Positions 37,368 to 46,008 are shown, counted from the stretch's first letter. The stretch: 64,000 nucleotides of DNA from Duganella qianjiadongensis (GCF_009857915.1 NZ_WWCM01000014.1:55921-119920), one strand, 5' to 3'. Notes: generated by a model from the letters alone, not told the origin. Program-made: numbers and translations.

Positions 37368-37374
37368 TCTCAAT

Positions 37375-37379
37375 CTCCT
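37375..37379 (-). promoter_or_regulatory. Ribosome-binding site AGGAG of repeat protein 3
   Basis: The 7-nt spacing to ATG 37367 supports that start over an in-frame TTG at 37373. Confidence 0.75.
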
Positions 37380-38115
37380 GATGGGTGCAGCTGTATTCTG
37401 CTCAATGAGCGGTTCGGGTTACAGGACAGGCGATGTGGCCACTCCTGATAGCTTCATATATTTCGATTCTTGCTTGCTGGCTGCAGCTGGCACGTTCGAT
37501 GTTGCGCATGCCTGCCACCACCTTTCTCCGGCACTGTTGCCTTGCCCCAGAGTAATTCTCTAGCACTGGCGGGCAAAAGCACCTGTCGTCTAGGGGTTAA
37601 CGGCGGCATTTTGAATTTCATTAAGTAAACTTTTGGGCTCAAGCCAAAAATTTCTTGCCAACCACTTTACCCCTTGCCAACAGCGCCGCGGACAAGCACA
37701 TCGGACTTGTCATTATAGGCCTAAAAATTTCCTCAAGGAATATTTATACATGGAAATTTTCATTGCAAGCTGTTGAAATATAATGATTATTCTTTGCTCT
37801 ATCCTCTTTAGCATTACCCGATTACACTCCAGCAGAGCATGTCTTGCCATTCCTGCACGGCAGACCAGCCAGCCACCCGACCGCCCCATTACCAACGGGA
37901 TGGACGCGAAGCGATTTTGCATCAGTGCAATGAAATTCAATCGCCGGAGATGCCATGGAAATCCCCCTCAAATGATCAATTTGGCAATATCGGACCGGCC
38001 GGTGCGGAGGGCCAAGCAAGGGGAGCGGAACAGGCCGCCGAGAGCGCGTTTCCGGGGCTGCCGGAAGCCCCTGCTATCGCCTGAACAAAGAGGGAAAACC
38101 CGCCTTGATCGCGGC

Positions 38116-38144
38116 TTGACAAGGTATATCCAAAGCCCGATACT
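38116..38144 (+). promoter_or_regulatory. Sigma70-like promoter of the ACP/KAS operon
   Basis: A perfect -35 TTGACA (38116-38121) and a -10 GATACT (38139-38144) are separated by 17 bp, about 110 bp before the ACP start. This would give a leader of about 100 nt. Confidence 0.65.
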
Positions 38145-38251
38145 TTCCTTGCACATTGCTTAAAAGAATGCTCATCAAAGCGCCGCCGCAAGTGCTGTTT
38201 GCGGGTCGCTCCAAGTCGTCACCGACGACACCTAAACTGATTGGAAATAAC

Positions 38252-38476
38252 ATGCAGGAATTCTTTGCCGGCCTCGCGGAAATCATTGAAATCGATGTCG
38301 AGCAAGTCAGCCCCGAGCTGAAGCTGGCCGATTTTGCCTGGGATTCTCTGGCTGTCGTCTCCACCATCGCGCTGATCGACGATGTCTTCAACGTCATGGT
38401 CGATGGCCAGTCCCTGAATAAATGCGACACAGTGGCCGACATCGTGGCCCTGATCAATACCAAGAAAAAGGTCTGA
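38252..38476 (+). CDS. Acyl carrier protein, first gene of the acyl/sugar operon
   Basis: This 74-residue acidic protein has the phosphopantetheine motif FAWDSLAVVS (Ser near 31). Start ATG 38252 was chosen because it gives the standard ACP length and follows GGAA. The frame is open further upstream to 38156 but that part is basic and unlike ACP. It is followed 2 bp later by a KAS III gene, which suggests it is the chain-building carrier for that enzyme. Confidence 0.85.
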   Translation: MQEFFAGLAEIIEIDVEQVSPELKLADFAWDSLAVVSTIALIDDVFNVMVDGQSLNKCDTVADIVALINTKKKV

Positions 38477-38478
38477 TC

Positions 38479-39537
38479 ATGACTGCCAGCGACTTGCAGT
38501 CGGGCTTGGCCATCAAGGTCGACAGCATGGCGCTACGCGGTGTGGTGTGCGCCCTGCCCACCCAGGTAGTAAAGAACCAGACTCTGGCCGCCCAGTTCGG
38601 CGAAAAAGAAGTCAACGACGTCATCAAGATGATAGGGGTGCACGAGCGCCGGCTGGCGCCGCCCCATCAGACTGCTGCTGATCTAAGTCAAGCTGCAGCC
38701 GATCGCCTGCTCGACGAGCTGGGGTGGGCGCGCGACACGGTCGACGCCCTGATCTTCGTCACCCAGACGCCCGACTACACGCTGCCGGCCAGCGCCTGCG
38801 CATTGCAGGCCCGGCTAGGCCTGAAGCGCAGCTGCGCCGCCTTCGATGTGAATCTGGGCTGTTCCGGCTACGTTTATGGCCTGTGGCTGGCTGGCAAGCT
38901 GCTCGATGGCCGCGCCATCAAACGGGTGCTGCTGCTGGCCGGTGAAACTCCGAGCAAGATTACCGATCCATCCGACCGTTCCACCGCCATGCTGTTCGGC
39001 GATGGCGGCTCGGCCAGCGCCATCGAATTCGATGCCGGCGCCGCGCCGGCCCACTTCGTGCTGGGCAGCGACGGTGCGGGCGAACGCCACCTGATGATAC
39101 CGTCCGGCCGCTACAAGCCTTATCTGGGCGACGACGCCCGGCTGGAAGGACGCGACCCCACCTGCCTCTTTATGGATGGCGGCGAAATCTTCAATTTCAC
39201 GCTCAGCAATATTCCCCAGCTGGTCAGCGATACGCTGGAAACAGCGGGCAAGACACGCGAGCAGGTCGATGCTTTCCTGTTCCATCAGGCCAATACCTTC
39301 ATGCTCAAGCACATCATCAAGAAGGCCAAGCTGGCACCGGAACGCGCACCGATCAATATGGACCGCTACGGCAATACCTCGTGCGTCTCTATCCCCCTGC
39401 TGCTGGTCGACAAGTGCCCGCAAGTGCAGAGTGCGCCGCAAACCGTGGCCATGTTCGGCTTCGGCGTGGGCTACTCGTGGTCGGGTGCCGTGCTCGATCT
39501 GCCGGTGCTGGCCGTCAACCGCCTGATCGAAGTGTGA
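38479..39537 (+). CDS. 3-oxoacyl-ACP synthase III-like enzyme 1
   Basis: This 352-residue thiolase-fold condensing enzyme has the full KAS III triad: Cys in NLGCSGYVYG (about 128), His in FHQAN (about 270) and Asn in GNTSC (about 299). The C-terminal glycine-rich FGFGVGYSWSG is present. KAS III enzymes start chains by condensing acyl-CoA with malonyl-ACP. In flagellin-glycan islands a KAS III homologue (OrfF of the PAK a-type island) is thought to make a short hydroxyacyl group for an amino sugar. A second, similar copy lies 2.4 kb downstream. Confidence 0.88.
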   Translation: MTASDLQSGLAIKVDSMALRGVVCALPTQVVKNQTLAAQFGEKEVNDVIKMIGVHERRLAPPHQTAADLSQAAADRLLDELGWARDTVDALIFVTQTPDYTLPASACALQARLGLKRSCAAFDVNLGCSGYVYGLWLAGKLLDGRAIKRVLLLAGETPSKITDPSDRSTAMLFGDGGSASAIEFDAGAAPAHFVLGSDGAGERHLMIPSGRYKPYLGDDARLEGRDPTCLFMDGGEIFNFTLSNIPQLVSDTLETAGKTREQVDAFLFHQANTFMLKHIIKKAKLAPERAPINMDRYGNTSCVSIPLLLVDKCPQVQSAPQTVAMFGFGVGYSWSGAVLDLPVLAVNRLIEV

Positions 39538-39541
39538 CGCC

Positions 39542-40300
39542 ATGCTGTTCGCTCCCGACTTACTGCAGCAACGCCGCATTCTCGTTACCGGCGCCTCGTC
39601 CGGCATAGGCCGGGCCAGCGCCCGCCTGTTCGCCGCATGCGGTGCCCAGGTCATCGTTAGCGGTCGCGATCCGGCACGCCTGCAAGCCACGCTCGATAGT
39701 CTGGCCGGCAGCGGCCATCAGGCCGCCCCCTACACCCTCGATGGCGAAGACGGCATAGCCGACTGGCTCAAGGAACTGGCCGCGCCGGCACCGCTGGATG
39801 CGATCTTCCACGTGGCCGGAGTCGATCTGGTGCGCCCCATCAAACTGGCCAAGGCGCGCCAGTTCGACGATGTATTCAACTCCAGCGTGAAGAGCGCGCT
39901 GGCACTGGCGCGCGGCGCATCGCTGCGCAATGTGATGCAGGATGGCGGCGCGCTGCTGTTCATGTCCTCGGTGGCCGGCCAGCGTGGCCAGACCGGCATG
40001 AGCATCTACTCTGCTGCCAAAGCCGCTATCGACGGCATGACCCGTTCGCTGGCGGTGGAATTTGCACCGCGCCGTATCCGCGTCAATTCGCTGGCGGCGG
40101 CAGCGATCCAGACTGAAATGCATGAACGCCTGGCTTCCGGACTCAGTGAAGCCGCGTTGCAGGATTATGCCGACCGGCACTTGCTAGGATTTGGCGAAGC
40201 GAAGGATGTGGCCCAGACGGCGGCATTCCTGTTATCGGAGGGAGGCCGCTGGGTAACCGGCGCCACCTGGACTGTAGATGGCGGTTACTTGGCAAGGTAG
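39542..40300 (+). CDS. Short-chain dehydrogenase/reductase 1 (3-oxoacyl-ACP reductase-like)
   Basis: This 252-residue classical SDR has the cofactor loop TGASSGIG (about 17-23), the catalytic SSVAGQ...YSAAK (about 156-160) and the C-terminal VTGATWTVDGG. It lies 4 bp after the KAS III gene, so it probably reduces the 3-keto product of that enzyme to a 3-hydroxyacyl group. A role on the sugar ring is an alternative. Confidence 0.87.
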   Translation: MLFAPDLLQQRRILVTGASSGIGRASARLFAACGAQVIVSGRDPARLQATLDSLAGSGHQAAPYTLDGEDGIADWLKELAAPAPLDAIFHVAGVDLVRPIKLAKARQFDDVFNSSVKSALALARGASLRNVMQDGGALLFMSSVAGQRGQTGMSIYSAAKAAIDGMTRSLAVEFAPRRIRVNSLAAAAIQTEMHERLASGLSEAALQDYADRHLLGFGEAKDVAQTAAFLLSEGGRWVTGATWTVDGGYLAR

Positions 40301-40309
40301 GCAAATACT

Positions 40310-40951
40310 ATGGCAAAAATTCGCAATATCATCATCGTTGGCGCTGGCGGCTTTGGCCGTGAAGTCGCTTCCTGGATCGAGCATCTGGGGGCCGATGCCG
40401 GCGTCACCATAGCCGGCTTCCTCGATGACACCAAGGAACCTTGCGCCGCACTCAGCGCCGACTATCCGTATCCCGTACTGGGCTCTATCGGTTCCTACGA
40501 GCCGCAGCCGGGCGAAGGCGTGGTAGTGGCTATCGGCGACCCGCGCGCCAAACTGCGCATCGCCTACAGCCTGGCCGAAAAGGGCGCGCGCTTCTACAAC
40601 GTGATCCATCCGACCGCCGTGGTGGCACGTACCGCCATGCTGGGGCAAGGCGTGATTCTGTGCCCGTTCTCGCTGGTCTCGGCCAGCGCCACGGTGGCCA
40701 ACTACGTCACCGTCAATGCCTACGGCGGCGTGGGCCACGATGTGGTGATCGGCGAAGGCTCGACCATCTGCGCCCACGTCGATCTGACGGGTGGCGTGCA
40801 GCTCGATGAAGGCGTGTTCGTCGGCTCCAACGCGTCCATCCTGCCCGGTGTCGATGTGGGCGCCTTTGCCGTGATCGGCGCCGGCACGGTGGTGCTGCGC
40901 CGGGTAGAAGCAGGCACCACCATGTATGCCCCCCTTTCAAGGAAATTATGA
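40310..40951 (+). CDS. PglD/NeuD-type sugar acyltransferase (left-handed beta-helix)
   Basis: This 213-residue enzyme has an N-terminal Rossmann-like IIIVGAGGFGREVASWIE and hexapeptide repeats from about 100 to 200 (VIHPTAVVARTA...GHDVVIGEGSTI...GAFAVIGAGTVV). These features match PglD, NeuD and VioB-like N/O-acetyltransferases. The conserved GHDV His is probably the catalytic base. With a VioA-like aminotransferase at the end of the same cluster, N-acylation of a dTDP-4-amino-4,6-dideoxy sugar is the likeliest reaction. It overlaps the next gene by 4 bp. Confidence 0.88.
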   Translation: MAKIRNIIIVGAGGFGREVASWIEHLGADAGVTIAGFLDDTKEPCAALSADYPYPVLGSIGSYEPQPGEGVVVAIGDPRAKLRIAYSLAEKGARFYNVIHPTAVVARTAMLGQGVILCPFSLVSASATVANYVTVNAYGGVGHDVVIGEGSTICAHVDLTGGVQLDEGVFVGSNASILPGVDVGAFAVIGAGTVVLRRVEAGTTMYAPLSRKL

Positions 40952-41961
40952 GCACCGCGCAAGTCCTTCGCGACCAGTTCTGGCATCTGTTATGCCACCG
41001 CGCCGAGTTACCGAAAAACGGCGATTACGTCCGCCTAAACTGGCTGGATCAGGAAGTGGTGCTGTTCAATGACAGCGGCGACATCGTCGTGTTCGATAAC
41101 CGCTGCCCGCACCGCGGCGTACGCTTCTTCAGCGAAGACCATGGCAACGGCGCCATCAGCTGCCCCTACCATGGCTGGGGCTACCGCAATGGCGCGCTGC
41201 ACATACCCTGCCGCGAGCACTACGATCCGGCCGTGCTGGAAGGCGTCAAGCTGGGCAAGCTGCAAAGCGAATGGTGTGCCGATTTCCTGTTCGTTTCGCC
41301 GGCGCCGCGCATGACTCTGGAGGAGCAGCTGGGACCGACCTACGACCAGCTGGCCACGATCTCGTTCAACATCGTCGAACGGGCCGATTTCAATGTCGGC
41401 TACTTCGAATGCGACTGGCAGGTGGCAGTGGAAAATGCCCTCGAGCCGCTGCACGTGCCTTACGTCCACCCGGAAACGCTGGGCCTGCTGGGTCTGGCCA
41501 ACGACGACAATACCCTGCACGAGTGGACCTCGGTGCTGCGCGCAGAAATCAGCGACGAACCGCGCTTCAAGAAGCTGCGCTCCATCAAGCGCCTGTTCAA
41601 CATCGACGAGCAGTACGAAGGCTACCAGAGCATCTTCATGTTCCCGTTCTCGATGCTGTCGACCACCTTCGGCTATTCGTACTCGCTGCAGAATTTCTTC
41701 CCCACGGCAGAAGCGCACCGTACCTATTTCCGCAGCCGCCTGTACACGGCCGCCACCAAGAGCCCTGCTGCCGCCGAGGCACTCAAGCCCTTCTTCGAAT
41801 CGAGCGCGCAGGTCAACCGTCAGGTGTTCGATGAAGACCACGCCATCTGCCGCCGCGTCGCGCATGATTTCCGCTCCAGCGGTGCCGGCCTGCTGGCGCC
41901 GGGCGAAGAAAAAATCGGCCACTTCCGCGCCTGTCTGGCGCGGGTCGAGGAAACCCTATGA
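40948..41961 (+). CDS. Rieske-type non-haem iron oxygenase alpha-subunit-like protein
   Basis: The 337-residue protein has the Rieske 2Fe-2S ligands CPHRG (about 53) and CPYHGWGY (about 72). The mononuclear iron motif EPLHVPYVH (two His about 5 apart, near 169-174) lies in a ring-hydroxylase-like catalytic domain. It sits between two acyl-modifying genes with overlapping ends, so it probably hydroxylates or desaturates the acyl group or sugar. No ferredoxin or reductase gene is nearby, so electrons must come from elsewhere. This enzyme class is not a usual member of glycosylation islands. Confidence 0.88.
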   Translation: MSTAQVLRDQFWHLLCHRAELPKNGDYVRLNWLDQEVVLFNDSGDIVVFDNRCPHRGVRFFSEDHGNGAISCPYHGWGYRNGALHIPCREHYDPAVLEGVKLGKLQSEWCADFLFVSPAPRMTLEEQLGPTYDQLATISFNIVERADFNVGYFECDWQVAVENALEPLHVPYVHPETLGLLGLANDDNTLHEWTSVLRAEISDEPRFKKLRSIKRLFNIDEQYEGYQSIFMFPFSMLSTTFGYSYSLQNFFPTAEAHRTYFRSRLYTAATKSPAAAEALKPFFESSAQVNRQVFDEDHAICRRVAHDFRSSGAGLLAPGEEKIGHFRACLARVEETL

Positions 41962-43016
41962 AAGCCCGCTTCCAGCGCGGCCGCATAGCCGCCGTCGCCG
42001 CCATGGTGCCGGCGCACCAGCGCGACCTGAGCGTCTACAGCGAACAGTGGGGTGCCAGCGAAGTCACGCGCATCATCAGCGCCACCGGCATCTCCAGCAT
42101 CCGTGAAGTGCGCCCCGGCGTCACCACGGCCGATCTGTGCGCCGGTGCGGCCGAAGCGCTGTTCAGCCATTGCGGCACCAATCGCGCCGACATCGACGGC
42201 ATCGTCTTCGTTTCGCAGACGCCCGACTACCTGCTGCCCGCCACCAGCGCCGTGCTGCAGCACCGGCTGGGCCTGAAAACCGGCGTGGCCGCTTTCGATA
42301 TCAACTATGGCTGTTCCGGCTATGTGTACGGCCTGCTGCAGGCGCAGTTGCTGATCCAGTCCGGCATGTGCCAGCAGGTGCTGGTATGTGCAGGCGATGT
42401 CAGCACCAGCCTGATCAACCCGCGCGACCGTGCCCTGAAAATGCTGTTCGGCGACGCCGGCAGTGCCACCCTGGTGGTGGCCGATGCGGCTGACAGCAGC
42501 TTTGCCGTGCATACCGATGGCAGCGGCGCGCAGGCCCTGATCGTCCCGGCTGGCGGTGCCCGTCTGCCGCGCAGTGCCGCCACGGCCGAAGTGCTGGAAG
42601 CCGAGGAAGGCAACTTCCGTTCGGCGCAGGACATCTATATGGACGGCATGGCAGTGATGAACTTTGCGCTGCAGGATGTGCCGCAGGTGATCAACCAACT
42701 GCTGCAGGCCCATGGCTGGAGCAGCGCCGATCCCGGCTTCTATGGCCTGCATCAGGCCAATGGCTTCATGGTCAACTACCTGCGCCGCAAGATGCGGCTG
42801 GCCGCGCCGGCCGTGCCGTTTGCCTGCGCCGATATCGGCAATACGGGCCCGGCCTCCATCCCTGTGCTGCTGGCGCGCGAAGGCGCCCGTCTGCACGCCG
42901 AACAACGTCTGGAAAAGAGCGTGCTGTGCGGCTTCGGCGTCGGCCTGTCCGTCGCTGCGGCGGCGCTATCGCTGGCAGATACCGAAATGCTGCCTTTGCT
43001 GGAACTCCCGGATTAA
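41958..43016 (+). CDS. 3-oxoacyl-ACP synthase III-like enzyme 2
   Basis: The 352 residues equal the length of the first KAS III, and both share SQTPDY/TQTPDY, GCSGYVYG (Cys near 118), HQAN (near 265) and a final FGVGLS. The third triad position is retained in GNTGPAS. An ATGA overlap with the Rieske gene indicates coupling. Two KAS III genes in one operon suggest either two rounds of chain building, a heterodimer, or use of one as an acyltransferase or ester-forming enzyme, as in other KAS III-like tailoring proteins. Confidence 0.88.
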   Translation: MKARFQRGRIAAVAAMVPAHQRDLSVYSEQWGASEVTRIISATGISSIREVRPGVTTADLCAGAAEALFSHCGTNRADIDGIVFVSQTPDYLLPATSAVLQHRLGLKTGVAAFDINYGCSGYVYGLLQAQLLIQSGMCQQVLVCAGDVSTSLINPRDRALKMLFGDAGSATLVVADAADSSFAVHTDGSGAQALIVPAGGARLPRSAATAEVLEAEEGNFRSAQDIYMDGMAVMNFALQDVPQVINQLLQAHGWSSADPGFYGLHQANGFMVNYLRRKMRLAAPAVPFACADIGNTGPASIPVLLAREGARLHAEQRLEKSVLCGFGVGLSVAAAALSLADTEMLPLLELPD

Positions 43017-43040
43017 ATCTCTCCTCCTTTTGGAACCGAC

Positions 43041-43349
43041 ATGAAACAACAAATTGACGCCATCGTGCTGGCCTGCTGCGCCGACCAGAATGAACTCTCG
43101 GCCAACAAGATCGATCTGAGCCTGGGCCTCGATGCGCCCCTGTACGGTGCCAAAGGCGTGCTCGATTCGCTCGGTCTGGTCAGCCTGCTGGTGGCGCTGG
43201 AACAGGCGGTGGAAGACGAGCTGGATGTGATCATCACGCTGGCCGATGCGCGCGCCGCTTCGCAGCAGAATAGCCCGTTCCGCAGCGTCGGCAGCCTGAG
43301 CGCCTATGCCCTGCAGCGCGTCGAAGAGGAACGTGGCAGCAATGGCTAA
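43041..43349 (+). CDS. Acyl carrier protein 2
   Basis: This 102-residue protein has the carrier motif GVLDSLGLVSLL (Ser near 43) preceded by the usual acidic helix I. It is longer than a standard ACP because of a Ser/Gln-rich C-terminal tail. Its end overlaps the next SDR by 8 bp. It is likely loaded by the acyl-activating enzyme two genes downstream. Confidence 0.85.
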   Translation: MKQQIDAIVLACCADQNELSANKIDLSLGLDAPLYGAKGVLDSLGLVSLLVALEQAVEDELDVIITLADARAASQQNSPFRSVGSLSAYALQRVEEERGSNG

Positions 43350-44043
43350 ACCGGTCACGCTGATCACCGGCACGCGCAAGGGCATAGGCCAGTTTCTGGC
43401 CCAGCACTATCTGGCGCAGGGCCACATCGTCTACGGTTGCAGCCGCGAAGCGGGCAGCATCACGGCTGACGATTACCATCACGTCTGTCTCGATGTGGCC
43501 GACGAAAAAGCCGTACGCCGGCTGTTTTCGCAGATCCGCAAGGAGGCTGGCCGGCTCGATCATCTGATCAACAATGCCGGCATCGCGTCGATGAACCACG
43601 CCATGATGACGCCGGCATCGACGGTACAGCAGATTTTCAATACCAACTTCCTCGGCACTTTCCTGTTCTGCCGCGAAGCGGCCAAACTGATGCAGGGCAG
43701 CGGCGCAGGCCGCATCGTCAACTTCATCACCGTGGCCAGCCCGCTGCAACTGGAAGGCGAGGCCGTGTATGCGGCCTCCAAATCGGCCGTGCTGACGCTG
43801 ACCCAGATACTGGCGCGCGAACTGGCCGCCATGAACGTGACGGTCAATGCGCTGGGGCCGACGCCCGTGATGACAGACCTGATCCGCAGTGTGCCGCAAG
43901 AGAAGATCGAGCACCTGCTGGCACGTCAGGCCATACACCGCCTTGGCACGTTCGAAGACGTGCTCAATGTGGTGGACTTTTTCCTACGTCCGGAAAGCCA
44001 GTTCGTGACCGGACAAGCAATCTATCTCGGAGGTGTATCGTGA
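43342..44043 (+). CDS. Short-chain dehydrogenase/reductase 2
   Basis: This 233-residue SDR has the cofactor motif ITGTRKGIG, NNAG, and the active-site YAASK (about 143). It ends FVTGQAIYLGG. ATG 43342 (MAKPV...) was chosen because it fits normal SDR length and overlaps the ACP stop. The frame continues 12 codons upstream. It is probably a 3-oxoacyl-ACP reductase-like enzyme serving ACP 2. It overlaps the next gene as GTGA. Confidence 0.87.
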   Translation: MAKPVTLITGTRKGIGQFLAQHYLAQGHIVYGCSREAGSITADDYHHVCLDVADEKAVRRLFSQIRKEAGRLDHLINNAGIASMNHAMMTPASTVQQIFNTNFLGTFLFCREAAKLMQGSGAGRIVNFITVASPLQLEGEAVYAASKSAVLTLTQILARELAAMNVTVNALGPTPVMTDLIRSVPQEKIEHLLARQAIHRLGTFEDVLNVVDFFLRPESQFVTGQAIYLGGVS

Positions 44044-45407
44044 GCGCAGACATCGGCTTCCTCAAGGAACGTTTCCTCGCTGCGGGTGAACAGACTGCCA
44101 TGATCTGGCAGGACCAGCGCTACAGCTATGCGTGGCTGCTGCAGGCCATAGACCGCTGGAGCGCCACCCTGAAGTCCGAGCAGATCGGCGTGCGCGATGT
44201 GGTGGGCCTGAGCGCCGACTTCTCGCCGAATGCCGTGGCTCTGCTGCTGGCACTGGTCGAACATGGCTGCGTGGTGGTGCCGCTGACGGAATCGATCCGT
44301 CCGAAACGGCCCGAATATCTGGCCGCCGCCGAAGTGACGGTGGATATCGGCGTGGCCGCCGATGACAGCGTGACCGTGACGCGGCTGGCGCCGGCGGCAT
44401 CGCACGAGCTGTATCAGCAACTGTGGCAGCGCGAGCGTCCCGGTCTGGTGCTGTTCTCGTCCGGCTCCAGCGGCAAGAGCAAAGCCATCCTGCATGATTT
44501 CCAGGCCCTGCTGGACAAATTCCGCGTGCTGCGCGCCGCCAAGTGCACCATCACCTTCCTGCTGTTCGACCATATCGGCGGCGTGAATACCCTGCTGCAC
44601 ACCCTGTCCAACAGCGGCACCGTGGTGACCGTGCAGGAGCGCAGCCCGGCCGCCATCTGCCGCGCCGTGCAGGAATACGGCGTGCAGGTGCTGCCGGCTT
44701 CGCCCACCTTCCTCAACCTGATGCTGATTAGCGGCGTGACGCAGGACTACAACCTGTCCACGCTGGAAACCGTCACCTACGGTACGGAAGTCATGCCGGA
44801 AAGTACGCTGGCGCGCTTCCATGCCACGTTCCCGCAGATCAAACTGCTGCAGACCTACGGCCTGTCGGAAGTAGGCATCCTGCGCTCCAAATCGGAAGCC
44901 TCGGATTCGCTGTGGGTGCGTATCGGCGGCGAGGGCTATGAAACCCGCATCGTCGATGGCCTGCTCGAGATCAAATCCAGCTCGGCCATGCTGGGCTACC
45001 TGAACGCGCCTAGCCCGTTCACGGCCGATGGCTGGCTGATGACGGGCGACATGGTGGAACAGCGCGACGGCTATTTCCGCATTCTGGGCCGGCATTCGGA
45101 ACTGATCAACGTGGGCGGCGAAAAAGTCTTCCCGGCCGAAGTGGAAAGCGTGCTGCAGCAAATGCCGGGCGTGCGCGACGTATTCGTCTACGGCGCAGCG
45201 AACGCCATCACCGGCCAGATGGTGGTGGCCAAAATCAGTCTGGAAGCGGGCAGCACGGAAACCCTGCCGGAACTGCGCAAGCGCGTGATCCAGTTCTGCA
45301 GCACCCAGCTGCCACGCTTCAAGGTGCCGCAGAAAGTGACGCTGGCCGACGCCGATCTGCACGGCGGCCGATTCAAGAAACTGCGCTCCAAGGAATCGAT
45401 GAACTAA
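44040..45407 (+). CDS. Acyl-CoA/ACP ligase-like AMP-dependent synthetase
   Basis: This 455-residue adenylating enzyme with a GTG start has core A3 LFSSGSSGKSK (about 140), A5 TYGLSEVG (about 272) and A7 TGDMVEQRDG (about 335). The hinge region GRHSELINVGGEKVFP and the A10 lysine region GGRFKKLRSK are also present. It is shorter than most acyl-CoA synthetases and resembles stand-alone adenylation enzymes that load carboxylic acids onto carrier proteins. With the two ACPs and KAS III enzymes it should supply the starter or extender acyl unit for sugar acylation. Confidence 0.87.
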   Translation: MSADIGFLKERFLAAGEQTAMIWQDQRYSYAWLLQAIDRWSATLKSEQIGVRDVVGLSADFSPNAVALLLALVEHGCVVVPLTESIRPKRPEYLAAAEVTVDIGVAADDSVTVTRLAPAASHELYQQLWQRERPGLVLFSSGSSGKSKAILHDFQALLDKFRVLRAAKCTITFLLFDHIGGVNTLLHTLSNSGTVVTVQERSPAAICRAVQEYGVQVLPASPTFLNLMLISGVTQDYNLSTLETVTYGTEVMPESTLARFHATFPQIKLLQTYGLSEVGILRSKSEASDSLWVRIGGEGYETRIVDGLLEIKSSSAMLGYLNAPSPFTADGWLMTGDMVEQRDGYFRILGRHSELINVGGEKVFPAEVESVLQQMPGVRDVFVYGAANAITGQMVVAKISLEAGSTETLPELRKRVIQFCSTQLPRFKVPQKVTLADADLHGGRFKKLRSKESMN

Positions 45408-45414
45408 GTCCGGC

Positions 45415-46008
45415 ATGGCCGATGCACTGATCCGCTATCAGGTGATGAACCGCAAGGCAGCACGCAGCATGGTGCTGCTGCACGGTTTATACACGAGTGC
45501 CGGCTACTGGCTGCCGTATCTGCCCCTGCTGAGCGGCTTCCGCCTGATCCTGCTCACCATCGACTATCAGGCCATCCGCGACCTGCCGCCGTATATCGCC
45601 CGGCTGGAACAGCTGATCGAACAGCTGGCCGAGGGGCAGGCGGACACGGTGATTGCCCACTCGCTGGGCTGCCTGCTGGCGCACCAGCTGCCGCCCGAAC
45701 GGCGCCGCCACAGCTACGAGATCTGCCCCGTGTATCTGGCCCGCCCGCGCGCCATTAGCACCTTTGTGGCGGAACTGGGCCAGCGCCTGCCCGCCACGCC
45801 CGCCGCCGGCGATGTGCAGGCCAGACTGGCCGACATCGGCGCCGCGCTGGCCCTGCACGGTAACGCCGCCGACCATGGCGCCATTCGCTACATCCCCGAC
45901 GCCGACGCCTTTTTCAGCTACCGCGACGACCCGGCCCAGCGCCATTTCCACGGCGACCATTTCGACATCAGCGCGGCGCTGCAAGCAATCTGCGCCGAGC
46001 TGGGCTAA
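45415..46008 (+). CDS. Alpha/beta-hydrolase-like protein of the acyl operon
   Basis: This 197-residue protein has an oxyanion-type VLLHGLYTSAGYW and a nucleophile elbow IAHSLGC (Ser near 81). A C-terminal HGDHFDIS supplies a candidate catalytic His. It follows the ligase by 7 bp. A thioesterase or acyl-transfer role releasing the product from ACP is likely, but the acidic triad member is not certain. Confidence 0.72.
   Translation: MADALIRYQVMNRKAARSMVLLHGLYTSAGYWLPYLPLLSGFRLILLTIDYQAIRDLPPYIARLEQLIEQLAEGQADTVIAHSLGCLLAHQLPPERRRHSYEICPVYLARPRAISTFVAELGQRLPATPAAGDVQARLADIGAALALHGNAADHGAIRYIPDADAFFSYRDDPAQRHFHGDHFDISAALQAICAELG

Larger units (their letters stand above)
37368..38251. other. Long intergenic region between repeat protein 3 and the acyl/sugar operon
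   Basis: About 880 bp, noticeably AT-richer than its surroundings between 37.6 and 37.9 kb. Short open frames on both strands lack ribosome sites and recognisable sequence. It holds a possible - strand TATAAT at 37712-37717 without a good -35 and, near the right end, a good + strand promoter. An undetected small RNA is possible but not shown. Confidence 0.45.

Noticed and set aside
1..37373. Resemblance of octads (LTTAQVVAL) to the first helix of TAL-effector repeats
   Set aside because: TAL repeats are 33-35 residues with a two-residue base-reading loop. Here the period is 8 and that loop is absent.
1..37373. CRISPR-like or satellite DNA interpretation of the 24-bp repeats
   Set aside because: Repeats are in-frame coding units without spacers, and the periodicity is at codon level.
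37480..37520. A TGGCAC...TTGC sequence suggestive of a sigma54 promoter
   Set aside because: The GG-to-GC spacing is too long for a -24/-12 element.
37783..38163. Possible small protein in the gap before the ACP gene
   Set aside because: No ribosome site, no recognisable sequence, and composition unlike neighbouring genes.
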